Source: Chakrabartyella piscis (lineage in GTDB: Bacteria > Bacillota > Clostridia > Lachnospirales > Anaerotignaceae). Taken from it: a DNA stretch of 64,000 nt. Below the pieces are notes generated by a model. It had not been told where the DNA came from, searched no databases, and saw nothing but the letters and a program-made list of their open reading frames with translations. The position numbers were made by a program, and so were the translations under genes. Position 1 is the stretch's first letter. Every line of letters begins with the position of its first letter. Where the stretch lies: contig CP092441.1 in assembly GCA_030067835.1 (NCBI GenBank), positions 620,001-684,000 on the forward strand, given 5' to 3'. Of this stretch, positions 1-7,577 are shown piece by piece.

Positions 1-729
1 GAATCCCCAACGCATATAATTGCGTTCACCTGTTGCAAGTGGGATGGAGGTGGATTTGTGTAGTTCAGCAAAGGCATCGATGTTTTCAACAATAACAGGT
101 TCTTCAACAAATATAGGTTTCAAAGGTTCCAATTCTTTTAAAATTGTTTTGGCAGTACCCTTATGAGGACGTCCGTGGAAGTCGATTGCAATACCAAAAT
201 CAGGGCCAACAGCATCACGAACTGCTTGTACTTTTTCCAAGAAAGTGGTAATCGTTTTGTGGTCATTGATCCAACCAATGGCATCTGTACCCATCATTTT
301 TACATTATTGAAGCCTTGTGCTTTCTTTTCCAATGCACTTTTGGCAGCAATTTCAGCTGTATCGGAATCAATCCAACTATACATTTCCATTTTATCACGG
401 ACTCTACCACCCAACAAATCGTAAATGGGTACATTTAAGTCTTTGCCCTTGATATCCCAAAGAGCTTGGTCAATGCCAGACAATGCACTGGAAAGTACAG
501 GACCACCACGATAAAAACCGCCACGATAGATGGTTTGCCAGATGTGTTCCACTCTACGAGGGTCTTCACCAATCAAATATGGTTTCAATTCGTGTACACA
601 TGCTTCGGTTGTCGAAGCACGTCCTTCTACAACAGGTTCACCCCAACCAACGCAACCATCATCCGTTTCAATGCGAACCAAAAGCCAACGTGGTGGTATT
701 CTAAAAGTTTCAATTTTTGCTATTTTCAT
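1..729 (-). CDS. DgoD-like sugar-acid dehydratase (enolase superfamily), 3' part outside window
   Basis: Reads from ATG at 729 leftwards and runs off the window, giving the first 243 residues of a protein that should be about 380 aa. The N-terminus (MKIAKIETFRIPPRW) and the capping domain resemble galactonate/mandelate-racemase-type dehydratases. In the barrel, AIDFHGRPH supplies the first metal Asp and a catalytic His, FVEEP the second metal ligand and ATGER the third, the pattern of D-galactonate dehydratase. It should dehydrate an aldonic acid to a 2-keto-3-deoxy acid in the cytoplasm. The start is set by GGAGAAT just upstream. It is the second gene after the SDR gene (50 bp gap), so the two are probably co-transcribed. 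A clear paralog lies at 61372-62520. The exact substrate cannot be read from sequence. Confidence 0.88.
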   Translation of the reverse strand, partial: MKIAKIETFRIPPRWLLVRIETDDGCVGWGEPVVEGRASTTEACVHELKPYLIGEDPRRVEHIWQTIYRGGFYRGGPVLSSALSGIDQALWDIKGKDLNVPIYDLLGGRVRDKMEMYSWIDSDTAEIAAKSALEKKAQGFNNVKMMGTDAIGWINDHKTITTFLEKVQAVRDAVGPDFGIAIDFHGRPHKGTAKTILKELEPLKPIFVEEPVIVENIDAFAELHKSTSIPLATGERNYMRWGF

Positions 730-778
730 AAGTATTCTCCTTCTAAATTTGTACGAAACGCAGTTGATACAACAAGAA

Positions 779-1558
779 TTAAGAAAGTGGAGGTACAAAT
801 TCAGCATCCATCGCATTTTCTGGAACAACAGGTAACAAAGCACCACCATCAACAGTGACACGAGTACCAGTCATATAACTACATTTTTCAGAAGCAAGGA
901 ATACCAAAATTTCAGCAATTTCTTCAGGTGCAGCAAAACGTTTGCTCAAGATACGATCTTTGACTTCTTGGATTGGGTGATCATCAGCCCAAACATTGGT
1001 ATAACCAGGTGCAAGAGAAAGAATGCGAATACCATAAGGTGCAAGTTCTACAGCTGCATTTTCTGCAAATTTAGTGGAAGCAGCTTTGGTAGGTGCATAA
1101 ATTGTTGCAAGAGGGAAACAGCCATCTACATGGTTGGAAGTGATGTTGATAATGACACCAGCTTTTTTGTGAGCAACCATATTTTTAGCAGCCATTTGTG
1201 TTCCAAAATAAACAGACTTCCAATCTGTATTGGTGACGTGTTGCCATTGTTCTTCAGTTGCTTCAAGCAATGGATAAAATTCACTGACACCAGCATTGTT
1301 GACCATCAAATCAAGAGAAGGTGCAAATTTTGCAAATGTTTGGAACATATTTTTGAGACTTTCCATATTGCCAACATCGGCTTGGATGGCAATTGCTCTA
1401 CCACCGGCACTTTCGATTTGGGCACAAGTATCTTTTGCACCTGCTTCATTACGACAATAGTTAACGCCTACATCATAACCATTTTTTGCCAAAGCTATGG
1501 CAATGGCTTTACCAATTCCGTGACTTGCTCCAGTAACAAGAGCTGCTTTTTTTTCCAT
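779..1558 (-). CDS. SDR-family dehydrogenase/reductase
   Basis: A 259-aa classical short-chain dehydrogenase. The N-terminal TGASHGIG motif is the cofactor glycine loop, NNAG follows at about residue 87, and the catalytic Ser and the YAPTK Tyr-Lys pair lie near residues 140-160. The family oxidises or reduces alcohols and ketones with NAD(P)(H). Its position as first gene of an operon with a sugar-acid dehydratase suggests it acts on a hexonate or keto-acid, as gluconate 5-dehydrogenase-type SDRs do. FabG-like activity cannot be excluded from motifs alone. Length is normal for the family. The ATG start is preceded by AAAGGGGTAT. Confidence 0.88.
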   Translation of the reverse strand: MEKKAALVTGASHGIGKAIAIALAKNGYDVGVNYCRNEAGAKDTCAQIESAGGRAIAIQADVGNMESLKNMFQTFAKFAPSLDLMVNNAGVSEFYPLLEATEEQWQHVTNTDWKSVYFGTQMAAKNMVAHKKAGVIINITSNHVDGCFPLATIYAPTKAASTKFAENAAVELAPYGIRILSLAPGYTNVWADDHPIQEVKDRILSKRFAAPEEIAEILVFLASEKCSYMTGTRVTVDGGALLPVVPENAMDAEFVPPLS

Positions 1559-1613
1559 AAGATATACCCCTTTCGTAAATTAAAGTACCAATGAAAATTA
1601 AGTAACACAAAAG

Positions 1614-1657
1614 TGTGTACGTTAACTACATTATAACATCATGTCAAAAAAAGACAA
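1614..1657 (-). promoter_or_regulatory. Minus-strand promoter with LacI-type operator for SDR-dehydratase operon
   Basis: Read on the minus strand, TTGTCT (1657-1652) and TATAAT (1635-1630) are 16 bp apart. The palindrome-like TGTAGTTAACGTACACA (1630-1614) lies directly downstream of the -10, over the expected transcription start. It shares GTTAACGTAnACA with the site in front of the divergent ABC operon, which supports a single repressor. GTTAACGT-type half sites are typical of LacI/GalR-family operators. No regulator gene of that family is in the window. Confidence 0.6.
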
Positions 1658-1912
1658 TAAGATTTTGAAAAAATTAAAAAAGTTGTTAAAAATGCACAAT
1701 ATATAATTCGATATTTAATGGAATTTCTTTTGTAAAAGAATGATAGATATTTAAAATAGATAGCATACAAGTAATTCTGTGTACAAATAAATACAATGTT
1801 GAAAATTCAGAAAGCCGAAAAAAGCTTTATCGTTATAAAAAACAAGAACTATACTTTATGCACAAAAAAACATAATAAAAATTGACAAATGTGATGAAAA
1901 GATATAAAAAGA

Positions 1913-1941
1913 TTGACAATATAAAAATGCAAGTTTATAAT
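1913..1941 (+). promoter_or_regulatory. Sigma-A-type promoter of ABC importer operon
   Basis: A perfect TTGACA (1913-1918), a 17-bp spacer and a perfect TATAAT (1936-1941), placed about 75 bp upstream of the ABC ATPase start. The DNA between this and the divergent promoter (about 1658-1912) is AT-rich and shows no gene or clear structure. Confidence 0.75.
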
Positions 1942-1948
1942 TGAAGAA

Positions 1949-1962
1949 TGTTAACGTAAACA
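1949..1962 (+). promoter_or_regulatory. LacI-family-like operator
   Basis: TGTTAACGTAAACA is an imperfect 14-bp palindrome centred on CG, 12 of 14 positions symmetric. It starts 7 bp after the -10 box, a position where a bound repressor would block initiation. It matches the site upstream of the divergent SDR operon over GTTAACGTAnACA. Confidence 0.6.
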
Positions 1963-2018
1963 CAAGAAAAATATGGGAAACGAAATGGTATTAGAATAAA
2001 AGGGAAGGAGAGTTTAAA

Positions 2019-3524
2019 TTGGGAAATTCTGTTGAATTTAGAAATATTAGTAAAATATTCCCTGGTGTAAAAGCTCTAGATGACATCAGTTTTAAGGCTG
2101 AAAGTGGTCAAGTGTATGCTTTTTTAGGTGAAAATGGAGCAGGAAAGTCTACTTTGCTTAAAATCCTCAATGGCGATTATCAACCTGATGGTGGACAATA
2201 TCTTATAAATGATATGCCGATTCGTTTTCAAACACCCAAAGAAGCCTTGGCTCATGGAGTCAGTGTTATTTATCAAGAACGCCAAATTTTGTTGGATATG
2301 ACTGTGGCAGAAAATGTTTTTTTGGGGGATTGGCCAAAAGGGAAATTTGGAGAAATTGATTTTGAAGCAATGAATCAAAAAACAAAAGAGATCGCAACCA
2401 ACTTTGGATTGGACATTGAACCAGATATGAAGGTGGGGATGTTGAGCATAGCTCATCAACAAATGGTTGAAATTATGAAGGCTGTGGTTAGAGATTCTAA
2501 AATCATTGCATTTGATGAACCGACTGCAAGTTTGAGTGACAAAGAAATTGATATTTTGTTTGAAATCATTGAACGATTGAAACAAGAAGGAAAGGTTATT
2601 TTCTATGTATCACATCGCATGAATGAAATTGCTCAAATTGCACAAAAGGTAATTGTATTCAAAGATGGTACTTTGGTAGATGTTGTGGATCAAGCAACCA
2701 CATCTGAAGATGAGTTGATTCGTTTGATGGTAGGGCGTTCCTTGGGAGATATTTTCAATGGATTGCCACATAATGAGACTTTTGAAGAAGTTTTGCTGGA
2801 AGTGGATGAAATGCTGACACCTTATGTAAACAAGGTGAGCTTTAAAATACACAAAGGTGAAATATTAGGTTTTGCAGGGTTGGTTGGTTCTGGTAGAACA
2901 GAAACCATGAATGCACTTTTTGGTTTGAATCCTATGTATAGTGGAAAAATTATCCTTGAAGGAGAAGAAATCAGACCAAAATCACCAGCAGAAGCATTGG
3001 AATATGGCTTTGCAATGGTTCCAGAAGATAGAAAAATGCAAGGGATTTTACCCAATATATCGGTTAGAGGCAATATCACCATTTCCATGTTGAAAAAATT
3101 AATCAATAAAATTGGATTCATAAAAAATGGAGAAGAAGAAATTGCTCAAGAAATGATTCAACAGCTGAATATAAAAACACCAAATTCAGACAAATTGATT
3201 CTGCAACTATCAGGCGGTAATCAACAAAAGGTTATTTTGGCAAGATGGTTGAAAACAAACCCAAAGGTATTGGTTTTGGATGAACCCACAAAAGGGATTG
3301 ACGTTGGTGCCAAATCAGAATTTTACCGAATCATAACAGAATGTGCACAAAAAGGAATGGCAGTAATTGTTATATCTTCAGAGTTGCCAGAAATTATAGG
3401 CATTTCCGATAGGATTTTGGTTATGAGAGAAGGGCGAATTTCAGGAGAATTGTTGAGAAAAGATTTTTCCGAGGAACAAATTTTGAAATATGCAATGGCT
3501 AGTCCAGATAGTGAAGCTGTATAA
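2019..3524 (+). CDS. Sugar ABC importer, dual ATP-binding protein (RbsA/MglA/XylG type)
   Basis: A 501-aa protein with two fused ABC domains. The first has a normal Walker A (GENGAGKST, about residue 38), a degenerate signature (LSIAHQQ) and Walker B ending in FDEP. The second has a degenerate Walker A (GLVGSGRTE), but a good LSGGNQQK signature and LVLDEPTKGIDVG. This asymmetry is standard for CUT2-type monosaccharide importers. It energises uptake with the permease 11 bp downstream and the lipoprotein at 4640. The start is TTG, chosen because GGAGAG lies about 9 bp upstream and no better ATG is present. The neighbouring sugar-acid enzymes suggest an aldose, sugar acid or related ligand. Confidence 0.93.
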   Translation: MGNSVEFRNISKIFPGVKALDDISFKAESGQVYAFLGENGAGKSTLLKILNGDYQPDGGQYLINDMPIRFQTPKEALAHGVSVIYQERQILLDMTVAENVFLGDWPKGKFGEIDFEAMNQKTKEIATNFGLDIEPDMKVGMLSIAHQQMVEIMKAVVRDSKIIAFDEPTASLSDKEIDILFEIIERLKQEGKVIFYVSHRMNEIAQIAQKVIVFKDGTLVDVVDQATTSEDELIRLMVGRSLGDIFNGLPHNETFEEVLLEVDEMLTPYVNKVSFKIHKGEILGFAGLVGSGRTETMNALFGLNPMYSGKIILEGEEIRPKSPAEALEYGFAMVPEDRKMQGILPNISVRGNITISMLKKLINKIGFIKNGEEEIAQEMIQQLNIKTPNSDKLILQLSGGNQQKVILARWLKTNPKVLVLDEPTKGIDVGAKSEFYRIITECAQKGMAVIVISSELPEIIGISDRILVMREGRISGELLRKDFSEEQILKYAMASPDSEAV

Positions 3525-3535
3525 GGGGGATATGT

Positions 3536-4555
3536 ATGGGTGCTTTGATAACAAAATTGAAGAAAAGTGATTTTGCAGAAAAAATTACACTGATGGTTGC
3601 AATGGTGATTCTGGTTATTGTATTTACATACATGAATCCCAATTATGCTACATCAGCGAATATGACAAATATCTTGGTTGCTTGTTCTTTGGCAGGCTTT
3701 GTGGCAATTGGTGAAACCATGTTGATCATTGCCAATCAAAATGACCTTTCAGCAGGGTCTGTTGCAGCTTGTGCAGGTGTAGTTGCTGCACTTTTGACAC
3801 AACTAGGAGTTCCAGCTTTGGTATCCATTGCAATTGCTGTTTTGCTGGGTTGTGTGGTTGGTGCAGTCAATGCATCACTTGTTACATTTTTGAAATTACA
3901 ACCATTTATCGCAACACTTGCAACCATGTCAGTTGTACGTGGGTTTGCGTATATTTTGTGTGGTGGTAAAGCAGTTGCTGTTAGTGACAAAACATTTAGA
4001 ATGGTTGGTAGCTACAAAGTATTTGGAATCATTTCATTGCCAATTGTATTGTTGTTGATTGCATTTGTTGTATTGGGACTTGTTTTGGCAAAAACTCATT
4101 TTGGACGTAGTATCTATGTACTTGGTGGAAATGGATATGCAGCACGTTTGGCTGGTTTGAATCCAACTTCCATTACCTTTAAATTACATATTTTGCAATC
4201 TGGACTTGCTGCATTTGCAGGGGTGCTTTTGGCAGCTCGTATGAATTCTGGTCAACCGTCTGCTTGTGTTGGTTTGGAATTTGATGCGATTACAGCAGCA
4301 GTATTGGGTGGCACTGCATTTACAGGCGGTATTGGTACCATTTTTGGAACATTCTTAGGGATGTTGTTGTTGCAAGGGTTCAACACTGGACTCAATATGA
4401 TTGGTGTACAAATTTTCTGGCAAGAAGTTGCACAAGGTACACTTTTGGTTATTGCACTTGCATTTGACTACTATAGAAAACGTATGAGAGATAAAAAATT
4501 GCTTGCTGAAAGTATGGAAACAAGGGGCATTAAAATTCCCAAATTGAGCAAATAG
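3536..4555 (+). CDS. Sugar ABC importer permease (RbsC type)
   Basis: A 339-aa polytopic membrane protein of the branched-chain/ribose permease family, with about ten hydrophobic segments. The conserved stretch around GLNPTSITFKLHILQSGLAAFAG and the following GGTAFTGGIGTIFGTFLG loop are typical of RbsC-like permeases and form the contact with the ATPase. It sits between the ATPase (11 bp upstream, SD AAGGGGGA) and the binding lipoprotein, so the set is a complete CUT2 importer. A single permease gene implies a homodimer in the membrane. Confidence 0.92.
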   Translation: MGALITKLKKSDFAEKITLMVAMVILVIVFTYMNPNYATSANMTNILVACSLAGFVAIGETMLIIANQNDLSAGSVAACAGVVAALLTQLGVPALVSIAIAVLLGCVVGAVNASLVTFLKLQPFIATLATMSVVRGFAYILCGGKAVAVSDKTFRMVGSYKVFGIISLPIVLLLIAFVVLGLVLAKTHFGRSIYVLGGNGYAARLAGLNPTSITFKLHILQSGLAAFAGVLLAARMNSGQPSACVGLEFDAITAAVLGGTAFTGGIGTIFGTFLGMLLLQGFNTGLNMIGVQIFWQEVAQGTLLVIALAFDYYRKRMRDKKLLAESMETRGIKIPKLSK

Positions 4556-4639
4556 CCATTACTTTGGTTTTTATGGTTACAGAGGGTAACTGTTTTAACA
4601 TAACAATGAGGGTACTAATCAGAAAAGGAGAGATGTAGT

Positions 4640-5692
4640 ATGAAGTATGCTAGAAAATTATTATCAATTGTATTGGCTGGAGCAATGGTGTTGTCTATGA
4701 CAGCATGTAGTAGCTCTTCAACAGCAGAAACAACAGCGGATTCTTCCAGTGAAGCGGCAGCTGTAACAACCAGCTCTGGAGATTCCAAAGGAAATATTGT
4801 TGGTATCTACAAATTGGGTACAATGACATGGTTTATCGAAGAAGGTGCTGCATCAGGTCAAGTGGTAACAGATGCAGGTTACAACTGGAAGTTCTTGGAT
4901 TGTGATGGCGATGCTGCTACATACATGGAACTTTTAAATACAGTTATTGCAGATAAAGTTGATGGTGTTCTTGTTTGTTTGCCAGACCAAAACTTGAGTC
5001 AAGTAACAGTTGAAATGTTGGATGAAGCAGGTATTCCTGTAATCGCAGTTGATGATGCTTTGCAAGAAGAAGATGGTACAAAAATTGCTCCTTGGGTAGG
5101 TATCGATGCTTATAACATTGGTAGATCCGTTGGTGAATGGGCAGTTGATTATATTCTTGACAACGACCTTAAAGATGATGAATCCTTTGGTATTTTGTAT
5201 ATGACAGCTGAAACAGTTTCTTCTTGTGTACCTCGTACAGTGGGTGAACGTGAAGCAATCGCAGAAGGCATTCCAGATTTCCCAGAAAGTCGTCAATTCT
5301 TCGCAGATTGTGATACTTCCGCAGAAGATGGTAACCAATCCGCTAATGCTGTTGTAACAGGACATCCTGAAATCACAAAATGGCTTGTAATTGGTGTATC
5401 TGATGAAAGTAGCCAAGGTGCTGCTCGTGCAATTGAATCTGCTGGTTTGGGTGCTGACTCTATGGTAGTTGGTCTTGGCGCTTACCTTTGTCCAGATGAA
5501 TTCGAAAATGAAGATTCTTGCTTCAAAGCTGCTGCTTACTTCTCCGCTCGTGATATCGGTGGTACAGCTGCAACAAAAATGATTGATTATTTGGAAAATG
5601 GCACAGAAATTCCAGCAGAATATGCTGTAGGTGCAACAATTGTTGAAAAAGGCGATGATTTGGCTGCAATTATGCCAGAATACATCAAATAA
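4640..5692 (+). CDS. Sugar-binding lipoprotein of ABC importer (RbsB-like)
   Basis: A 350-aa precursor. The N-terminus has two basic residues, a hydrophobic core and the lipobox LSMTAC with the modified Cys at residue 23. A Ser/Thr/Ala-rich linker follows (about 24-50), as in Gram-positive anchored binding proteins. The rest is a periplasmic-binding-protein type 1 fold: VGIYKLGTMTWF near the start, then DGVLVCLPDQN and IPVIAVDDA. It would capture ligand outside the cell and deliver it to the permease. The 84-bp gap to the permease contains a short GTTAC/GTAAC stem that could adjust relative expression. A terminator follows the gene. Confidence 0.9.
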   Translation: MKYARKLLSIVLAGAMVLSMTACSSSSTAETTADSSSEAAAVTTSSGDSKGNIVGIYKLGTMTWFIEEGAASGQVVTDAGYNWKFLDCDGDAATYMELLNTVIADKVDGVLVCLPDQNLSQVTVEMLDEAGIPVIAVDDALQEEDGTKIAPWVGIDAYNIGRSVGEWAVDYILDNDLKDDESFGILYMTAETVSSCVPRTVGEREAIAEGIPDFPESRQFFADCDTSAEDGNQSANAVVTGHPEITKWLVIGVSDESSQGAARAIESAGLGADSMVVGLGAYLCPDEFENEDSCFKAAAYFSARDIGGTAATKMIDYLENGTEIPAEYAVGATIVEKGDDLAAIMPEYIK

Positions 5693-5715
5693 ATTGTTGG
5701 TTCAATAGCAGGTAG

Positions 5716-5747
5716 AGGGTTGCATGAAAGAGGGTGCAACCCTTTTT
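5716..5747 (+). terminator. Rho-independent terminator after binding-protein gene
   Basis: AGGGTTGCA pairs perfectly with TGCAACCCT (9 bp, 10-nt loop) and is followed by five Ts. It sits 23 bp past the lipoprotein stop, just before the epimerase-like gene, so that gene is either read through at reduced level or has its own start signal. Confidence 0.8.
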
Positions 5748-5772
5748 GCTATCAAAAATCAGATGGAGTGTG

Positions 5773-6705
5773 ATGAAAATGGTAGAATATATAGAGTTTC
5801 TTGGCGAAACCTGTATTCAAATTGAAAATGATTTGGTGCAAGCAATCCTTCTTCCACGTTGTGGTGGAAAAATAATCTCTTTTGTGTACAAGAAAACTGG
5901 ATTTGAACTATTGTATCAAAATGCCAAAAAAAAATATGGAGAACCATTTTTGGGAGCAGATTTTTCAGAATATGATGCAAGTGGATTTGATGATGCATTT
6001 CCCAATGTAGATGCTGGTGAAGTGGAAGTGGCTGGAGAATCAATGCACTATCCAGATCATGGAGAAATTTGGAGTGCTTGTTTCACAGCAACAATTGATG
6101 GTGAAACAGTACATTTGACTTACACAAGTCCTGTTTTTGGTTATGAATTTGAAAAAACAGTTTATTTGGAAGAAAATCAGTTGTGTTGTGCATATCGTAT
6201 TTTCAATAAGAGCAAACGAGCATTTCCAGCATTTTATACCTGTCATTGTTTGGTGAAATACGAAGAAGGTATGCGTATTTTAATGCCAAAGGAAGTGACA
6301 GAAGTGGAAAATGTATTCACGGGTGACTGGTTGGGTGAAGCAGGAAGCACTTTACAATATCCAATTGCAGATGTACCAACAGGCAAACTGGATTTGACAA
6401 AATTTCCAGACTATGGAACATTGAAATACTATGCAAAAAAACCAATTCAAGAAGGTGTTTGCAAATATGTATATCCAAAATCAAATATGGAAGCGTCGAT
6501 TGTATTCGATACAGAAAAATTACCTTATTTGGGACTTTGGATAACAGCTGGTGGCTATAGAGGTGAATGGAACTGTGCATTGGAACCAACAAGCGGATAT
6601 TATGACAGTGTGGAAATTGCAAACCAAAAAGGAAACTGTCCAGTGTTGCAACCAAATGAAACATTTGAATTTACCCTTTCCATTGTATTACAAGACAAAA
6701 AATAA
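5773..6705 (+). CDS. Aldose 1-epimerase/mutarotase-superfamily protein
   Basis: About 310 aa with the galactose-mutarotase-like beta fold: an N-terminal NDLVQAILLPRCGGKIISF strand pair, central CHCLVKYEEGMRI and a C-terminal ALEPTSGYYDS segment, where the Glu corresponds to the usual catalytic base region. Such enzymes interconvert sugar anomers or act on sugar derivatives. Downstream of a sugar importer it probably prepares the imported sugar. A longer frame starts inside the terminator at 5734 and is rejected. ATG 5773 (GGAG only 4 bp away) and ATG 5779 (10 bp away) are both possible. Exact substrate unknown. Confidence 0.75.
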   Translation: MKMVEYIEFLGETCIQIENDLVQAILLPRCGGKIISFVYKKTGFELLYQNAKKKYGEPFLGADFSEYDASGFDDAFPNVDAGEVEVAGESMHYPDHGEIWSACFTATIDGETVHLTYTSPVFGYEFEKTVYLEENQLCCAYRIFNKSKRAFPAFYTCHCLVKYEEGMRILMPKEVTEVENVFTGDWLGEAGSTLQYPIADVPTGKLDLTKFPDYGTLKYYAKKPIQEGVCKYVYPKSNMEASIVFDTEKLPYLGLWITAGGYRGEWNCALEPTSGYYDSVEIANQKGNCPVLQPNETFEFTLSIVLQDKK

Positions 6706-6724
6706 ATAGATGAATCAAAAAAAT

Positions 6725-6782
6725 CCCTTTTGCAATCAGTGTATTCAAAAAATCAAGAAAATGAACACATATTGTAAAAGGG
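6725..6782. terminator. Bidirectional terminator-like long hairpin between convergent genes
   Basis: CCCTTTTGCAAT (6725-6736) pairs with ATTGTAAAAGGG (6771-6782) with one G-U pair. The arms are A/T-rich at the outer side, and a second inner pairing of GTGTATTC with GAACAC is possible. It lies between two converging genes and could stop transcription from both sides. Confidence 0.5.
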
Positions 6783-6795
6783 AGTTTGATTTCAA

Positions 6796-7491
6796 TTATA
6801 AAAATGCTGCAACTGCCATCCAAACAGCAATGGTAATCACAGTTCTACCCAACAGGTTGAAACCAGTGTTTTCTGCAAAGAGTGCTTCTTTTGTAACACC
6901 AAGACCAATTGGCAATGCCCAAAATTGTGGATTGGATAGAGAAAGACCAAAGAAAATCATACGTATAATATTCACTACAAAAGCCAAGAAAATAAGCAAA
7001 CTCAATAAGCTACGAATCTGAGTCATAAAGGAAGCATTGCTCTGACTGGTGTGCTTAGAAAAAGTTTGTGTTTGTTTGGGAGCCTGATAACTGCCGGAAG
7101 AATTCCATTGTTGTGTTTGGAAGCCAGTAGAAGCATTTGGTTGTTGTGAACTGGCAGAAGGTCTCCAAACTTGTTGTCTTTGGGAAGATTGTTGCTGAGT
7201 AACACCATATGTATTGAGCCCTTTATAGTTGGAAGTTCCATTGTTCAATATATAGGTAGAACCCATTCTTGAAACATAGGGAATCTTTCCGCTGTCAATC
7301 AGACTTCGGGTGTAAGAGGTAGAGCCTTCTAGTGAATTGGTTTCTGTATCTTTACCAAATCCTCGCACAAAATACCCGTTATTTATGATGAACTGTCTCA
7401 AAGTTTCTTCAAAACTATAGTCATTGATTTGTGAATAACCTTCAGATCTTAAATATTCACACAAAGAATGGATGGCTTCGGCTTTTGTCAT
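6796..7491 (-). CDS. Hypothetical membrane protein with Q/S-rich linker
   Basis: A 231-aa protein that I do not recognise. Residues 1-95 look like a soluble alpha/beta domain (MTKAEAIHSLCEYLRSEGYS start). Residues about 96-150 are a low-complexity Gln/Ser/Thr-rich linker, and the last 70 residues hold two or three hydrophobic segments, so it is a membrane protein with its N-terminal domain on a flexible tether. It lies downstream of spoIIE on the same strand with a hairpin between them. SD AAGGAG is 6 bp from the ATG. Function unknown. Confidence 0.7.
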   Translation of the reverse strand: MTKAEAIHSLCEYLRSEGYSQINDYSFEETLRQFIINNGYFVRGFGKDTETNSLEGSTSYTRSLIDSGKIPYVSRMGSTYILNNGTSNYKGLNTYGVTQQQSSQRQQVWRPSASSQQPNASTGFQTQQWNSSGSYQAPKQTQTFSKHTSQSNASFMTQIRSLLSLLIFLAFVVNIIRMIFFGLSLSNPQFWALPIGLGVTKEALFAENTGFNLLGRTVITIAVWMAVAAFL

Positions 7492-7502
7492 AATAATCTC
7501 CT

Positions 7503-7536
7503 TAAGGGTATATTTTTTAATAAAAGTATACCCTTA
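7503..7536 (-). promoter_or_regulatory. Hairpin abutting the ribosome site of the downstream gene
   Basis: TAAGGGTATA and TATACCCTTA form a perfect 10-bp stem with a 14-nt A/T loop between spoIIE and the gene ending at 6796. The stem ends at position 7503, the first base of the AAGGAG ribosome site (7503-7498). It could be a weak terminator for spoIIE or could control access to the ribosome site. No long U-run follows. Confidence 0.45.
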
Positions 7537-7577
7537 TAAACAGGTGATGTCAAATGGCACTTAGGAATATTTATAAT

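Noticed and set aside
5734..5772. Upstream extension of the epimerase-like gene
   Set aside because: The extra codons begin inside the terminator hairpin, and a ribosome site is found only before ATG 5773/5779.
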